Source: an uncultured bacterium
GTDB lineage: Bacteria > Patescibacteriota > Minisyncoccia > Phycocordibacterales > CAIZLB01
NCBI GenBank assembly: GCA_903952785.1
Contig: CAJBHC010000090.1
Span: 1-21,297, forward strand
Length of the DNA stretch: 21,297 nt
Direction of reading: 5' to 3'
Part shown: in pieces, positions 13,001 through 21,212 of the stretch
Layout of the letters: every line of letters begins with the position of its first letter
Numbering within the stretch: the stretch's first letter is position 1
Program-made: the position numbers and the translations under genes
Notes under the pieces: model-generated
What the model saw: the letters and a program-made list of their open reading frames with translations, nothing else
Databases searched by the model: none
Told to the model about the DNA's origin: nothing

Positions 13001-15901
13001 ATGAGCAATTCATCAAAAAATAACAATAAAAAGAAAGGCTTGAAAAGCCCTATTGTTAAGCCTAAAAAGGCCGTTAACGCTAAAACTACTGATCCACACA
13101 TCGGTACGCTTGTTCATGATACACAGCACGGCGCCCCTCATGGAACCACAAACAATCCAGCTCTCACTGGGGACATAATAAGTATAAGAGGGGCCAGAAC
13201 TCACAACCTCAAAAACATCACCGTTGATATGCCAAGAAACAAGATGGTGGTAATAACTGGACTCTCTGGTTCTGGAAAATCATCTCTCGCCTTTGATACA
13301 ATTTTTGCAGAAGGACAAAGAAGATATATTGAGTCACTTTCATCTTATGCGCGTCAATTTTTGCGTCAATTACAAAAGCCAGATGTTGATGAAATAGTTG
13401 GACTTTCTCCTGCAATTTCAATTGATCAAAAATCAAGATCAAATAATCCTCGCTCAACGGTAGCAACCATAACAGAAATTTATGATTATTTGCGTATTCT
13501 TTTTGCAAGAATCGGAAAGCCGCATTGTTTAACTTGTGGAAGAGAAATCAAAAAACTTTCCAAGGAAGAAATTCTTTCAACAATTTTTAATACTGTTACT
13601 CAATCGTCAAATTCCTCAAGCAAAGTGATGGGGGTTGATATTGATAAAGCGATGTTCAAAATCTATGCCCCAGTTGTAATTGGAAGAAAGGGGGAATATT
13701 ATCAAATGCTTTATGATCTTTTAGGAAAGGGATATGAGGAAGTCAGAATTGATGGCGAGATAAAAAACCTGCGTCATCAAATAATTCTTTCAAAAACCAA
13801 AAAACATAATATTGATGTATTGGTTGATCAATTTTATATTTCAGAAATAGGTGATAATTCCGCAAGTTTCAGAGAGCGCTTAAATGAGGCGGTTGAAAAA
13901 GCACTTCATGAGGCAGATGGATTAATTAGAATAATAAGCGATGCTGACGAGGCAATTGCAAACGGCGGGGGAGGCGGTGCGAAGGTTGGCCCAGATGGCA
14001 AGAAAATAAAAACAAAATCAAAAGGGGACGCTGCAGAAGCACAAGTTGGCCACCTCATCTCATCAAAATTCATGTGCCCACATGATGGATTTTCATTCCC
14101 AGAAGTGGAACCAAGACTTTTCTCCTTCAACTCTCCCTATGGAGCGTGCCCTGAGTGTAACGGTCTTGGAACTCGGGAATTTTTTATTAAAGACCCATGT
14201 CCGGTTTGTAAGGGGGCGCGTCTGCGACCTGAAGCACTCTATGTTTTTCTTAAATCCGCAAACCAAATGGATTCAATTGTCGATACAGTTGGGGAAACAA
14301 AAAGAAATGATAATAAAAATATAAATATTGTCGATCTAACAAAGATGACAATTCAAACTTCTATTAAATTCTTTGAGACATTGCCGTTAACCCCAACAGA
14401 GGCGGATATTTCAAGAATCGTAATAAAAGAAATTGTTTCAAGGCTTAAGTTTATGGAAAACGTGGGAATAGAATACCTTTCGCTAGATAGACGTGCAAAC
14501 ACCCTCTCAGGTGGAGAAGCACAGCGTATTAGACTTGCTTCACAGCTTGGATCGGGGCTTGTTGGTGCGATGTATGTATTGGACGAACCGACAATCGGCC
14601 TTCATCAGCGCGATAATGATCGTTTGATTCACACACTATTGCAGTTGCGTGATATGGGCAACTCAGTGATTGTTGTTGAGCACGATGAAGATACAATCTT
14701 TGCATCGGACTATATTGTTGATATTGGGCCAGGTGCAGGAGTTCATGGTGGGCACGTTGTCGTCTCCGGTTGGCTTGATAAGCTTTTGACATCAAAGAAA
14801 AATGAGTCAGCTTCAGTTACACTTGAATATTTAAGAGGGGAGAAGGTAATTGAATTACCTGAGCGGAGGCGCGATGAAAATAATGGCTGGATAAAAATTG
14901 TTGGCGCAACAGTTAACAATATTAAAAATGTAAATGTTGATGTTCCACTAGGTAGAATGACATCTGTCACAGGCGTATCTGGTTCTGGAAAATCTTCTTT
15001 TGTATATGAGGTGTTGCATAAAAATCTGCTTGCTCGATTGGACCGCGATCACAGAAGTGCAAATATTTATAATTGCGCAAGTTTCTCCGGTACAGAATAT
15101 TTGGGAAGAACTGTCTTGATTGACCAATCGCCAATTGGAAGAACACCAAGATCAAATCCTGCAACTTATACGGGTGCCTTTACTCACATTAGAGATCTCT
15201 TTGCTGAAACAATAGAGGCTCGCGCTCGCGGATGGAAATCAAGCAGATTTAGCTTCAACGTAAAAGGTGGACGATGTGAAAACTGCCAAGGAAACGGAAT
15301 GATTGAAGTTGAGATGCACTTCTTGCCTACAGTTTACGTGACATGTGATATATGTAATGGAAAAAGATTCATGAAAGAAACTTTGGAAGTTAAGTATAAA
15401 AATAAAAGTATTTACGATGTATTGAAAATGACAGTTGAAGAAGCTAATATTTTCTTTGAAGATATCCCATCTATTTCTGATCGTCTAAAAACTTTGCAAG
15501 AAGTTGGTCTTGGATATTTGGAACTTGGACAATCTGCAACAACTCTTTCTGGCGGAGAAGCACAACGTGTAAAAGTCTCTGCGGAGCTTTATAGAGAGCA
15601 TATTCAAAAAACAATTTATCTTTTGGATGAGCCAACTATTGGTCTGCACTACGAAGACGTTAGAAAGCTGATTGATATTTTACAAAGACTGGTGAGAAGA
15701 GGAAACACTGTTGTGATTATTGAACACAACATGGATATTATTAAATGTTCAGATTATATTATCGATATTGGTCCCGAGGGAGGGGACAAGGGTGGTAAAA
15801 TTGTGGCAGTGGGAACACCAGAAGAGGTTGCAAAGAATCCTGCAAGTTATACAGGACAGCATTTGAATAAGGTGTTGAAGAAGTGGCATTTTTCTGAGTA
15901 A
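13001..15901 (+). CDS. uvrA: UvrABC excision repair subunit A
   Basis: DNA-damage-sensing ABC ATPase that loads UvrB. 966 aa from this start; an in-frame ATG at 12917 falls in the promoter and adds a non-homologous stretch, so 13001 is used. Two ATPase modules: Walker A G87-LSGSGKS-94 and G658-VSGSGKS-665, signatures LSGGEAQR near 502 and 849, Walker B motifs VLDEPTIGLH and LLDEPTIGLH. Zinc modules: C383/C386/C400/C403 and C759/C762/C782/C785 are intact. The first module has C176-LT-C179 but its partner reads C359-PH-D362, so one Cys is replaced by Asp with a His beside it. A Gly/Lys-rich stretch (about residues 325-345) lies between. Converges on RNA B. Confidence 0.98.
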   Translation: MSNSSKNNNKKKGLKSPIVKPKKAVNAKTTDPHIGTLVHDTQHGAPHGTTNNPALTGDIISIRGARTHNLKNITVDMPRNKMVVITGLSGSGKSSLAFDTIFAEGQRRYIESLSSYARQFLRQLQKPDVDEIVGLSPAISIDQKSRSNNPRSTVATITEIYDYLRILFARIGKPHCLTCGREIKKLSKEEILSTIFNTVTQSSNSSSKVMGVDIDKAMFKIYAPVVIGRKGEYYQMLYDLLGKGYEEVRIDGEIKNLRHQIILSKTKKHNIDVLVDQFYISEIGDNSASFRERLNEAVEKALHEADGLIRIISDADEAIANGGGGGAKVGPDGKKIKTKSKGDAAEAQVGHLISSKFMCPHDGFSFPEVEPRLFSFNSPYGACPECNGLGTREFFIKDPCPVCKGARLRPEALYVFLKSANQMDSIVDTVGETKRNDNKNINIVDLTKMTIQTSIKFFETLPLTPTEADISRIVIKEIVSRLKFMENVGIEYLSLDRRANTLSGGEAQRIRLASQLGSGLVGAMYVLDEPTIGLHQRDNDRLIHTLLQLRDMGNSVIVVEHDEDTIFASDYIVDIGPGAGVHGGHVVVSGWLDKLLTSKKNESASVTLEYLRGEKVIELPERRRDENNGWIKIVGATVNNIKNVNVDVPLGRMTSVTGVSGSGKSSFVYEVLHKNLLARLDRDHRSANIYNCASFSGTEYLGRTVLIDQSPIGRTPRSNPATYTGAFTHIRDLFAETIEARARGWKSSRFSFNVKGGRCENCQGNGMIEVEMHFLPTVYVTCDICNGKRFMKETLEVKYKNKSIYDVLKMTVEEANIFFEDIPSISDRLKTLQEVGLGYLELGQSATTLSGGEAQRVKVSAELYREHIQKTIYLLDEPTIGLHYEDVRKLIDILQRLVRRGNTVVIIEHNMDIIKCSDYIIDIGPEGGDKGGKIVAVGTPEEVAKNPASYTGQHLNKVLKKWHFSE

Positions 15902-15904
15902 AAA

Positions 15905-16437
15905 AATAAGCAAAAAAATAACCGGTGACCCCCGCGAGGGGACCACCGGCCGGCAGGAGGATTGGAGGGCGTTCGCATGGGAGGCGCGAGGGCCTCAGGG
16001 CGTTTCAACTTCTCCTTTCTATGTGCCGTATCTGGGCGGGAGCGGGGTGGGGTCCGCGAGACATTTGGTCGTACCTGCCGTAATTGGCTGGTGGTCTCTA
16101 GGACGGAACCCCTGTGTGGAACCCCGCTGTCGCCGCTTTTCGCGCATTGTCCGCTGGTCGTCGCCGGCTAGGCGCGTGTTTCTAGCCGGCGGGACAAATC
16201 CGATTATGTTCCACTATCACTCCACCTGGATTTACTGGGGATGTGGTCCAAAACCGGATCAAACCAAAAAGAGATATCTTGCAGTCTCGGAATTCACGGC
16301 GCGGGGCCGGAATGAATCGCCTTTCCTTTGTGGGGTTGGGCAACTATCTGTCGGCAAGATATTCTTTCTGTCTCTTACTCTTAACGTCCCCGCGGTTGCC
16401 CGCGGAAACCATATCGCTCGGGTCAGTGCCCAAGTCG
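15905..16437 (-). ncRNA. RNA B: about 530-nt GC-rich structured RNA, family not recognised
   Basis: Minus-strand unit between a promoter (16444-16471) and a strong terminator (15912-15949), markedly more GC-rich than flanking genes. Helices in RNA sense: CUUGGG/CCCGAG near the 5' end (16434-16417; its G-U pair is valid only on the minus strand), CCGCGG-GCAA-CCGCGG (16405-16390), a 10-bp stem CGCCGGCTAG/CTAGCCGGCG (16191-16162) extended by GGACAA/TTGTCC (16197-16192 with 16152-16147), and long-range AGCGGGGT/ACCCCGCT (16128-16121 with 16048-16041) enclosing GAGAC/GTCTC. No T arm or acceptor stem for tmRNA, and no conserved RNase P core (GGAAAGUCC), was seen. Overlapping plus-strand frames here look non-coding. 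Confidence 0.72.
15912..15949 (-). terminator. Rho-independent terminator of RNA B
   Basis: Minus strand: CCGGTG.../...CACCGG outer stem with an inner CCCC/GGGG stem and GC-rich loop, then TTATTTTTTT. Begins about 10 nt past the uvrA stop on the opposite strand. Confidence 0.9.
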
Positions 16438-16443
16438 GTAAAT

Positions 16444-16471
16444 AACATACCATATCCTAAAAATAAGTCAA
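16444..16471 (-). promoter_or_regulatory. Promoter TTGACT-16-(TGG)TATGTT of RNA B
   Basis: Minus strand: TTGACT (16471-16466), 16-bp spacer, extended -10 TGGTATGTT ending at 16444. Predicted start near 16437. Confidence 0.75.
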
Positions 16472-16587
16472 GCGATTTTAATACATCAGATTGTTTAAGT
16501 AACAGAACCCTAATTTAATGGCTTTGTTGAGCTATTTTTCACTCTCAGTATTCGCGACACAAAATATTGTCGTAAATTCAATTGAGT

Positions 16588-16613
16588 GAGTAATGCCCCG
16601 CCAGGCATTACTC
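16588..16613. other. Perfect 10-bp hairpin
   Basis: GAGTAATGCC, loop CCGCCA, GGCATTACTC. Only a broken T-rich stretch (GTTGTTTAGATGTTTT) follows on the plus strand. It lies just past the 3' end of the minus-strand gene at 16653 and may act as an end-of-transcript structure. Confidence 0.5.
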
Positions 16614-16652
16614 GTTGTTTAGATGTTTTATACGTGGGCGGCGTATCCTATT

Positions 16653-17105
16653 TCACGGCTTTTCAGCCGGTTGGGGTGGTGGGGTCACGGCTTCTGCGCG
16701 GATAACGATAGGAATTCTCCGTGTATTATCCCAATCGCCTCCTGCGTAATCGTTGTATGTCAGTAACCAACGTATTTTGATCGGGCCTCCTGGTTTTAGA
16801 GTCTTGTCGGTCGTAACGGCTGTATCGTACACCTTGTGTCCTGTACGTTGGGAGTAACTCCATTTTACGCGCCAGAGATCCACACCTTCAAGTTTCTTTA
16901 AGGGGGTTTCTACGATGAAGTGACTTTTTTCATTGTTGAAACGATCAGTGGCAAACTCTGCTGTTGTCGTGGTGTCGGCAAGGTATTCGTCATGCCACCT
17001 CTTGTTGGCTTTGTCCTCAAGATAGGTGTGGTAAGCCAGCCAAATGACAAAGGAGAGCACGATAGCTATGCCGGCAATTTTTGTGAGTGTTGGTCGAATA
17101 TTCAT
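16653..17105 (-). CDS. Membrane-anchored hypothetical protein (150 aa)
   Basis: Not recognised. The N-terminus has one hydrophobic helix (about residues 9-26, IAGIAIVLSFVIWLAYHTY) after a short basic stretch, typical of a signal anchor. The rest is polar and beta-rich (VDLWRVKWSYSQ, PIKIRWLLTYNDY, IPIVIRAEAV) and probably extracytoplasmic, ending in a Pro-rich tail. The gene follows cysS in the same direction after 123 nt. The gap contains a palindromic CCCATgATGGG and a weak TTTATC-17-TAGAGC promoter, so it may be read with cysS or alone. No Shine-Dalgarno. Confidence 0.65.
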   Translation of the reverse strand: MNIRPTLTKIAGIAIVLSFVIWLAYHTYLEDKANKRWHDEYLADTTTTAEFATDRFNNEKSHFIVETPLKKLEGVDLWRVKWSYSQRTGHKVYDTAVTTDKTLKPGGPIKIRWLLTYNDYAGGDWDNTRRIPIVIRAEAVTPPPQPAEKP

Positions 17106-17228
17106 TGGTCGTGGTGGTTGTTGTGGTAGTTGATTGTTTCTGCATGCTCTAAACCACTCCCATCATGGGATAAAAAGAGCTTTGATTCATGGTTTCTGCG
17201 AATACATTACAATGCACGTGCCCTAGTG

Positions 17229-18692
17229 TCAAATATGTGAAATTCTTGGCTTTGAATCTGCTCCAGTATCTTCAACTTTATACCCCAATTCATTTATTTT
17301 TATTCTAAGCAAATCAGCTTCACCCCAATCCTTTTCTTGGCGGGCAAGCTCGCGTGCTTCAATCAAATCTCTAACCTCCTCAGGCAAATCTTCTTCCAAA
17401 CTTTCTTCCTCTCTTTTTTGCTCCTCAGCTTTTTCAAGTATTTTTAGTCCCAAAACTTTATCAAAACTTTCAATTAATTTTATCTTTTCTCCATCTTCCA
17501 TTTCAATTTCCTTTAGAAGTGACCAGAGAAGTGCAATAGCTTTAGGAGTGTCCAAATCATCATTAACAAAATTTAGTAAATTATTTCTGTAGTTTTTTGA
17601 AATTTCAGATTCAGTATCAGTTGCCTCTTTTACTTTTCTGAGAATTGAAACAATAGAGTCTATAAGTTTTGTATATGCGCGCCCCGCATCCAGAAGAGCA
17701 TCGTAAGAAAAATTAATAGCAGTGCTGTATCTTGCAGTTAGGAGCCAATATCTATAAGCAAGGGGATTAATACCTTTCTCCTTAAGGGTGTCCACCGTTA
17801 TAAAAGTACCGCTAGATTTGGCCATTTTGCCACCTTCGAAAATCAAAAAAGCATTATGCATCCAGTAGTTGGCAAGCACAGCTCCATCGTGAGCGCATTC
17901 AGATTGTGCAATCTCATTGTTGTGATGAACGGGGATGTGATCAACGCCACCTGTATGAATATCGAAACTATTTCCTAAATATTTAGAAGACATGGCGGAA
18001 CATTCTATGTGCCAGCCAGGAAAACCTTTTCCAAATGGAGCCTCGTAGCCAAGCCTATCGTCAAATTTCCAAATAGCAAAATCCTTATAATTTCTTTTCT
18101 CAGAATCTTCGCCGATTCTACTCTCATCGCCTTCAGCTTGCCCAAGCTTTCCATAATCCGCCTTTTTGGAAGTATCAAAATATATTCCACGAGATGTTTT
18201 GTACGCCACATCTTTTGCAAGCAAAATATTTATCATATCAATATCTTCTTTGATGTGATCGCTGGCGAATGGGTATGTTGTCGCACTTATTATATTCAAA
18301 TCCTTTTGCGCGTCTCTGAAAGCTGAATAATAATGATCAGCAATTTCACGCATCGAGATAAGGGTCATTGGCTTTCCTTCGCGAAGAATCGCCTTTGTCA
18401 TTTTATCTTCTCCTTCATCGGCATCAGATGAAAGGTGTCCAATATCTGTAATATTAATCACTTGATTTACCTCATATCCATTGAATTCAAAAACTCGCCT
18501 AAGTGTGTCTGCAAAGACGTAGGATCTAAGGTTGCCAATATGAGGATAATCATAAACGGTTGGTCCACAATGATACATTCCAACCTTTCCTTGGACGATG
18601 GGTTCGAAGGTTTTTTTTTCTTTGCCGAGGGTGTTATATAGAGTGATTTTGTTCACTTTCTCCGCGGAGTTTTGTGTGGAATTTTTATTCAT
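17229..18692 (-). CDS. cysS: Cysteinyl-tRNA synthetase
   Basis: Charges tRNA-Cys (class I synthetase, cytoplasm). 487 aa. Landmarks: HIGH-type motif H51-IGN-54, KMSKS-type motif K289-MAKS-293, and the zinc/cysteine-recognition ligands C42, C231, H256 and E260, spaced exactly as C28/C209/H234/E238 of E. coli. The N-terminal 13 or so residues are a short polar extension. The C-terminal part has a charged Glu/Lys-rich linker (about 425-445) before the last helices (ARELARQEKDWGEADLLRIKI). Preceded by an extended -10 box (TGC TAGACT) 12 nt upstream and no Shine-Dalgarno. Confidence 0.97.
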   Translation of the reverse strand: MNKNSTQNSAEKVNKITLYNTLGKEKKTFEPIVQGKVGMYHCGPTVYDYPHIGNLRSYVFADTLRRVFEFNGYEVNQVINITDIGHLSSDADEGEDKMTKAILREGKPMTLISMREIADHYYSAFRDAQKDLNIISATTYPFASDHIKEDIDMINILLAKDVAYKTSRGIYFDTSKKADYGKLGQAEGDESRIGEDSEKRNYKDFAIWKFDDRLGYEAPFGKGFPGWHIECSAMSSKYLGNSFDIHTGGVDHIPVHHNNEIAQSECAHDGAVLANYWMHNAFLIFEGGKMAKSSGTFITVDTLKEKGINPLAYRYWLLTARYSTAINFSYDALLDAGRAYTKLIDSIVSILRKVKEATDTESEISKNYRNNLLNFVNDDLDTPKAIALLWSLLKEIEMEDGEKIKLIESFDKVLGLKILEKAEEQKREEESLEEDLPEEVRDLIEARELARQEKDWGEADLLRIKINELGYKVEDTGADSKPRISHI

Positions 18693-18704
18693 ATTAGTAT
18701 TTAA

Positions 18705-18734
18705 AGTCTAGCATAAAATGTGGGGCGCGCCCAA
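18705..18734 (-). promoter_or_regulatory. Promoter TTGGGC-18-(TGC)TAGACT of cysS
   Basis: Minus strand: TTGGGC (18734-18729), 18-bp spacer, extended -10 TGCTAGACT ending at 18705, 12 nt before the ATG at 18692. Confidence 0.5.
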
Positions 18735-18795
18735 TAGAGATTTTTGAAGCAGAGATTTGGCATGGGTGCCCTTGGGGCAATTAATTGTGAAATTG

Positions 18796-18826
18796 AAAAC
18801 CCGCCCCTTGTGCCAGAAGGGGCGGG
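18796..18826 (-). terminator. Rho-independent terminator after the winged-helix gene
   Basis: Minus strand: CCCGCCCCTT, loop CTGGCAC, AAGGGGCGGG, then TTTTCAATTT. Separates the gene at 18884 from cysS. Confidence 0.85.
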
Positions 18827-18883
18827 CTTCTGGTTGGGGAGCGGGATTGAGGGCGAATCAGAATGTGCCTTAACGAAAAATAG

Positions 18884-19288
18884 CTAGTTGCCAGAACGTC
18901 CAAGTGGTGCTCCGCCGAAAAAAGCGATGAGTGCTTTTAACAGCGTTCTCCATAAGGGTACCTTATGGACAGGGGGAGCTTGGACGATAGGGACTGTTGG
19001 CGATTCGTGACACCATACGTAGGTGTTATTTTTTGAATCGTGTGTGCATTTTCTGATGCAAACAAGCCACCTAAGGACAGACCATGCTTTTTTCTCCGTA
19101 ATGCCAAGCTCGCTTGCAATCTGATGAGGTGTTTTGGGTTTGACGCATAAAATCAGAACCCTTCTGCGAAGATCTGGACGATCTTTTTCTTGTTTAATCT
19201 TGCGGTTCCTGTGATGGGGTATTACTTTTTTCATAACAGTTTGTAAGTTTGATAGTTCTATGCTCAGTATCCCAACATAACTCACCAT
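18884..19288 (-). CDS. Small winged-helix DNA-binding protein
   Basis: 134 aa from ATG 19288; ATG 19234 (second Met, MKKVIPHH) is an equally possible start, giving 116 aa. A basic N-terminus precedes a clear helix-turn-helix (TPHQIASELGITEKKAWSVLRWLV), then a wing-like segment with three Cys (VCIRKCTHD...YVWCHES). The C-terminus is Pro-rich and ends in a hydrophobic stretch (LLKALIAFFGGAPLG). Resembles MarR/ArsR-type winged helices but has no recognised sensor domain. No convincing promoter spacing for either start. A strong terminator follows. Confidence 0.65.
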   Translation of the reverse strand: MVSYVGILSIELSNLQTVMKKVIPHHRNRKIKQEKDRPDLRRRVLILCVKPKTPHQIASELGITEKKAWSVLRWLVCIRKCTHDSKNNTYVWCHESPTVPIVQAPPVHKVPLWRTLLKALIAFFGGAPLGRSGN

Positions 19289-19372
19289 GAGTCAGTTGGA
19301 TATTGTTAAATAGAATGGAGTTCATTCGATCCTTAATTTTCTACACAACAATCTCCAACCGACGCAATTACT

Positions 19373-19441
19373 AAAAGAACTTCTTCATATAATGTATATC
19401 TGTTCTTTATAATAAAGTCAATATAAATATCGATAAAGAAC
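19373..19441. repeat. AAAGAAC sites in alternating orientation
   Basis: AAAGAAC at 19374-19380, its complement GTTCTTT at 19402-19408 and AAAGAAC again at 19435-19441. The last two extend to 9-bp arms (GTTCTTTAT/ATAAAGAAC, 22-nt spacer). They end 9 bp upstream of the S41 protease -35. The AT-rich context makes chance matches possible. Confidence 0.4.
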
Positions 19442-19450
19442 CAAATATCA

Positions 19451-19479
19451 TTGACCTCACCTCTCAATTCTGCGATAAT
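19451..19479 (+). promoter_or_regulatory. Promoter TTGACC-17-(TGC)GATAAT of the S41 protease
   Basis: TTGACC (19451-19456), 17-bp spacer, extended -10 TGCGATAAT (19471-19479). The ATG at 19482 is 2 nt past the -10 and cannot be in the message; the ATG at 19491 is 11 nt past it. Confidence 0.8.
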
Positions 19480-19490
19480 GAATGCATATT

Positions 19491-20747
19491 ATGATAAATA
19501 AAAAGAATGAAATTTTAAGAAGGATTACTACCGGCGTATTGGTTGTTGCCATCATTAGCGCCGTGTTTGCATCTGGATTTATATCGGGACAGATGAGAAC
19601 GGTTGAGGCTGGTAAAATTCCAGGGGTTGTAAATGTTGACAAAAGCAAACCAAAGGATGTTAATGCTGACTTTGAGTTGTTCTGGAAGGCCTGGTCTACT
19701 TTGAACGATAAATACGTGGCAACACACAATTCAACTTCAACTCCAGCTCCAACTAATCAAGATAGAGTATACGGTGCAATAAAAGGAATGACTGCGTCAC
19801 TGGGAGATCCTTATACGGTTTTCTTTACCCCACAAGAATCGTCAATATTTGAAAGTGAAATTGATGGTAATTTTGAAGGAGTAGGAATGGAACTTGGTAT
19901 TAAGAATGAAATCTTAACTGTAGTTTCAGCACTTAAGAGCACACCAGCTGAAAAGGCTGGAATAAAGAGTGGTGACAAGATTCTAAAAATCAATGAGACT
20001 TTAACAACTGGAGGTCTTTCAGTTGAACAAGCGGTGAAGATGATCAGAGGTCCAAAGGGAACTGATGTTAATTTTACAATTCTAAGAGGAGAGGCAACAT
20101 CGACAATTGAAATAAAAGTTACAAGAGATGTTATAAATCTTCCAACTCTTGATTCTAGTTATGATAGTAAGACAGGAATTTATACGATAAAACTTTATAA
20201 TTTCTCCGCACAAGCTTCATCACTGTTTAGGACTGCGCTAAAAGATTTTGTCGCATCAAAGAGTAATAGACTAGTCATTGACCTTAGAGGTAATCCTGGA
20301 GGATATCTTGATTCTGCAGTTGATATGGCAAGTTGGTTCCTGCCACCAGGAAAGACTATCGTAAGGGAGAGTTATAGCAAAGGAAAGCCTGAGACATCGG
20401 AAAAGAGTAGGGGATACAATATTTTTAACGATAATTTAAGGACCGTTATCTTGATCGATCAAGGTTCTGCTTCTGCTTCTGAAATTTTAGCAGGAGCCTT
20501 GCAAGAACACGGAAAGGCAAAGCTTGTAGGTACAAGGAGCTTTGGTAAGGGGTCTGTTCAGGAGCTTGTTAAGCTGACTCCAGATACATCGTTAAAAGTA
20601 ACTATTGCTAGATGGTTAACACCAAACGGTAAATCAATTTCAGAGGGCGGGCTAACACCGGATGTCGAGGTTAAAAACACTCCAGAGCAGACAGCAAAGG
20701 GAATTGATGCCCAAATGCTAAAGGCTATTGAGATTCTTAGTAATTAA
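19491..20747 (+). CDS. S41-family C-terminal processing protease (CtpA/Prc type)
   Basis: Tail-specific serine protease acting outside the cytoplasmic membrane, usually on cell-envelope or secreted proteins. 418 aa from ATG 19491, chosen by promoter position over the in-frame ATG at 19482. A signal anchor lies at about residues 10-32 (ITTGVLVVAIISAVFASGFISG). A PDZ domain (about 120-200, GVGMELGI...SGDKILKINE) selects substrate C-termini. The catalytic core has the Ser/Lys dyad S328 (in GSASASEI) and K353 (in FGKGSVQ), 25 residues apart as in E. coli Prc. The 3' end carries the rplI promoter. Confidence 0.95.
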   Translation: MINKKNEILRRITTGVLVVAIISAVFASGFISGQMRTVEAGKIPGVVNVDKSKPKDVNADFELFWKAWSTLNDKYVATHNSTSTPAPTNQDRVYGAIKGMTASLGDPYTVFFTPQESSIFESEIDGNFEGVGMELGIKNEILTVVSALKSTPAEKAGIKSGDKILKINETLTTGGLSVEQAVKMIRGPKGTDVNFTILRGEATSTIEIKVTRDVINLPTLDSSYDSKTGIYTIKLYNFSAQASSLFRTALKDFVASKSNRLVIDLRGNPGGYLDSAVDMASWFLPPGKTIVRESYSKGKPETSEKSRGYNIFNDNLRTVILIDQGSASASEILAGALQEHGKAKLVGTRSFGKGSVQELVKLTPDTSLKVTIARWLTPNGKSISEGGLTPDVEVKNTPEQTAKGIDAQMLKAIEILSN

Positions 20748-20756
20748 TGCTATATT
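20728..20756 (+). promoter_or_regulatory. Promoter TTGAGA-17-(TGC)TATATT of rplI
   Basis: TTGAGA (20728-20733) lies inside the last codons of the protease gene; 17-bp spacer; extended -10 TGCTATATT (20748-20756) just past its stop; 9 nt to the ATG at 20766. Confidence 0.75.
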
Positions 20757-20765
20757 CATTCCACT

Positions 20766-21212
20766 ATGAAAGTTATTTTGCTTAAACACGTTCCAAAAAC
20801 TGGAAACAAACACGATATTATTGAGGTATCAGATGGTTTTGCTCTTAACGCTCTATTCCCAAAAGGACTAGCTGAAAGAGCTACCGCGGGTGCTTTAAAG
20901 AAGGTAGAGCTTATTAAGGCAGGAGAAGAGGCGGAGAGAGCTGTTAGAGAAGACCTTCTTTTGAAGAATCTAAAGGAGCTTAACGATGTTAAGATTACTA
21001 TCTCTGGAAAGGCCAATGAAAAGGGTCATTTCTTTGCAGGAATTCACAAGGAGGAGATTATCCACGCTCTAAAGGAACAAAAGCAAATTGACATGGATGC
21101 AAGTCACATTGTACTAGACAAAGCGCTTAAGGAAGTTGGAGAGCACAAAGTAGATGTAAAGGTGCAAGATAAGACATCTCACTTTATAGTGGAGTTGGTG
21201 GCGCTTGTATAA
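20766..21212 (+). CDS. rplI: Ribosomal protein bL9
   Basis: Large-subunit protein binding 23S rRNA at the base of the L1 stalk. 148 aa, normal length for bL9. The N-terminal domain shows the family pattern MKVILLKHVPKTG...GFALNALFPKGLAERAT, followed by the long connecting helix (about 41-75) and a C-terminal rRNA-binding domain (NEKGHFFAGIHKEEIIHAL). It follows the protease by 18 nt but has its own leaderless-type promoter. In CPR bacteria bL9 is reported missing from some lineages, so its presence is taxonomically informative. The remaining 85 nt of the window hold nothing I can assign. Confidence 0.96.
   Translation: MKVILLKHVPKTGNKHDIIEVSDGFALNALFPKGLAERATAGALKKVELIKAGEEAERAVREDLLLKNLKELNDVKITISGKANEKGHFFAGIHKEEIIHALKEQKQIDMDASHIVLDKALKEVGEHKVDVKVQDKTSHFIVELVALV

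Noticed and set aside
15962..16445. Overlapping plus-strand open frames of 69-140 codons
   Set aside because: They lie opposite RNA B, use odd residue composition (many Arg, Cys, Trp), overlap each other in different frames and have no promoter. Long GC-rich non-coding sequence explains them.
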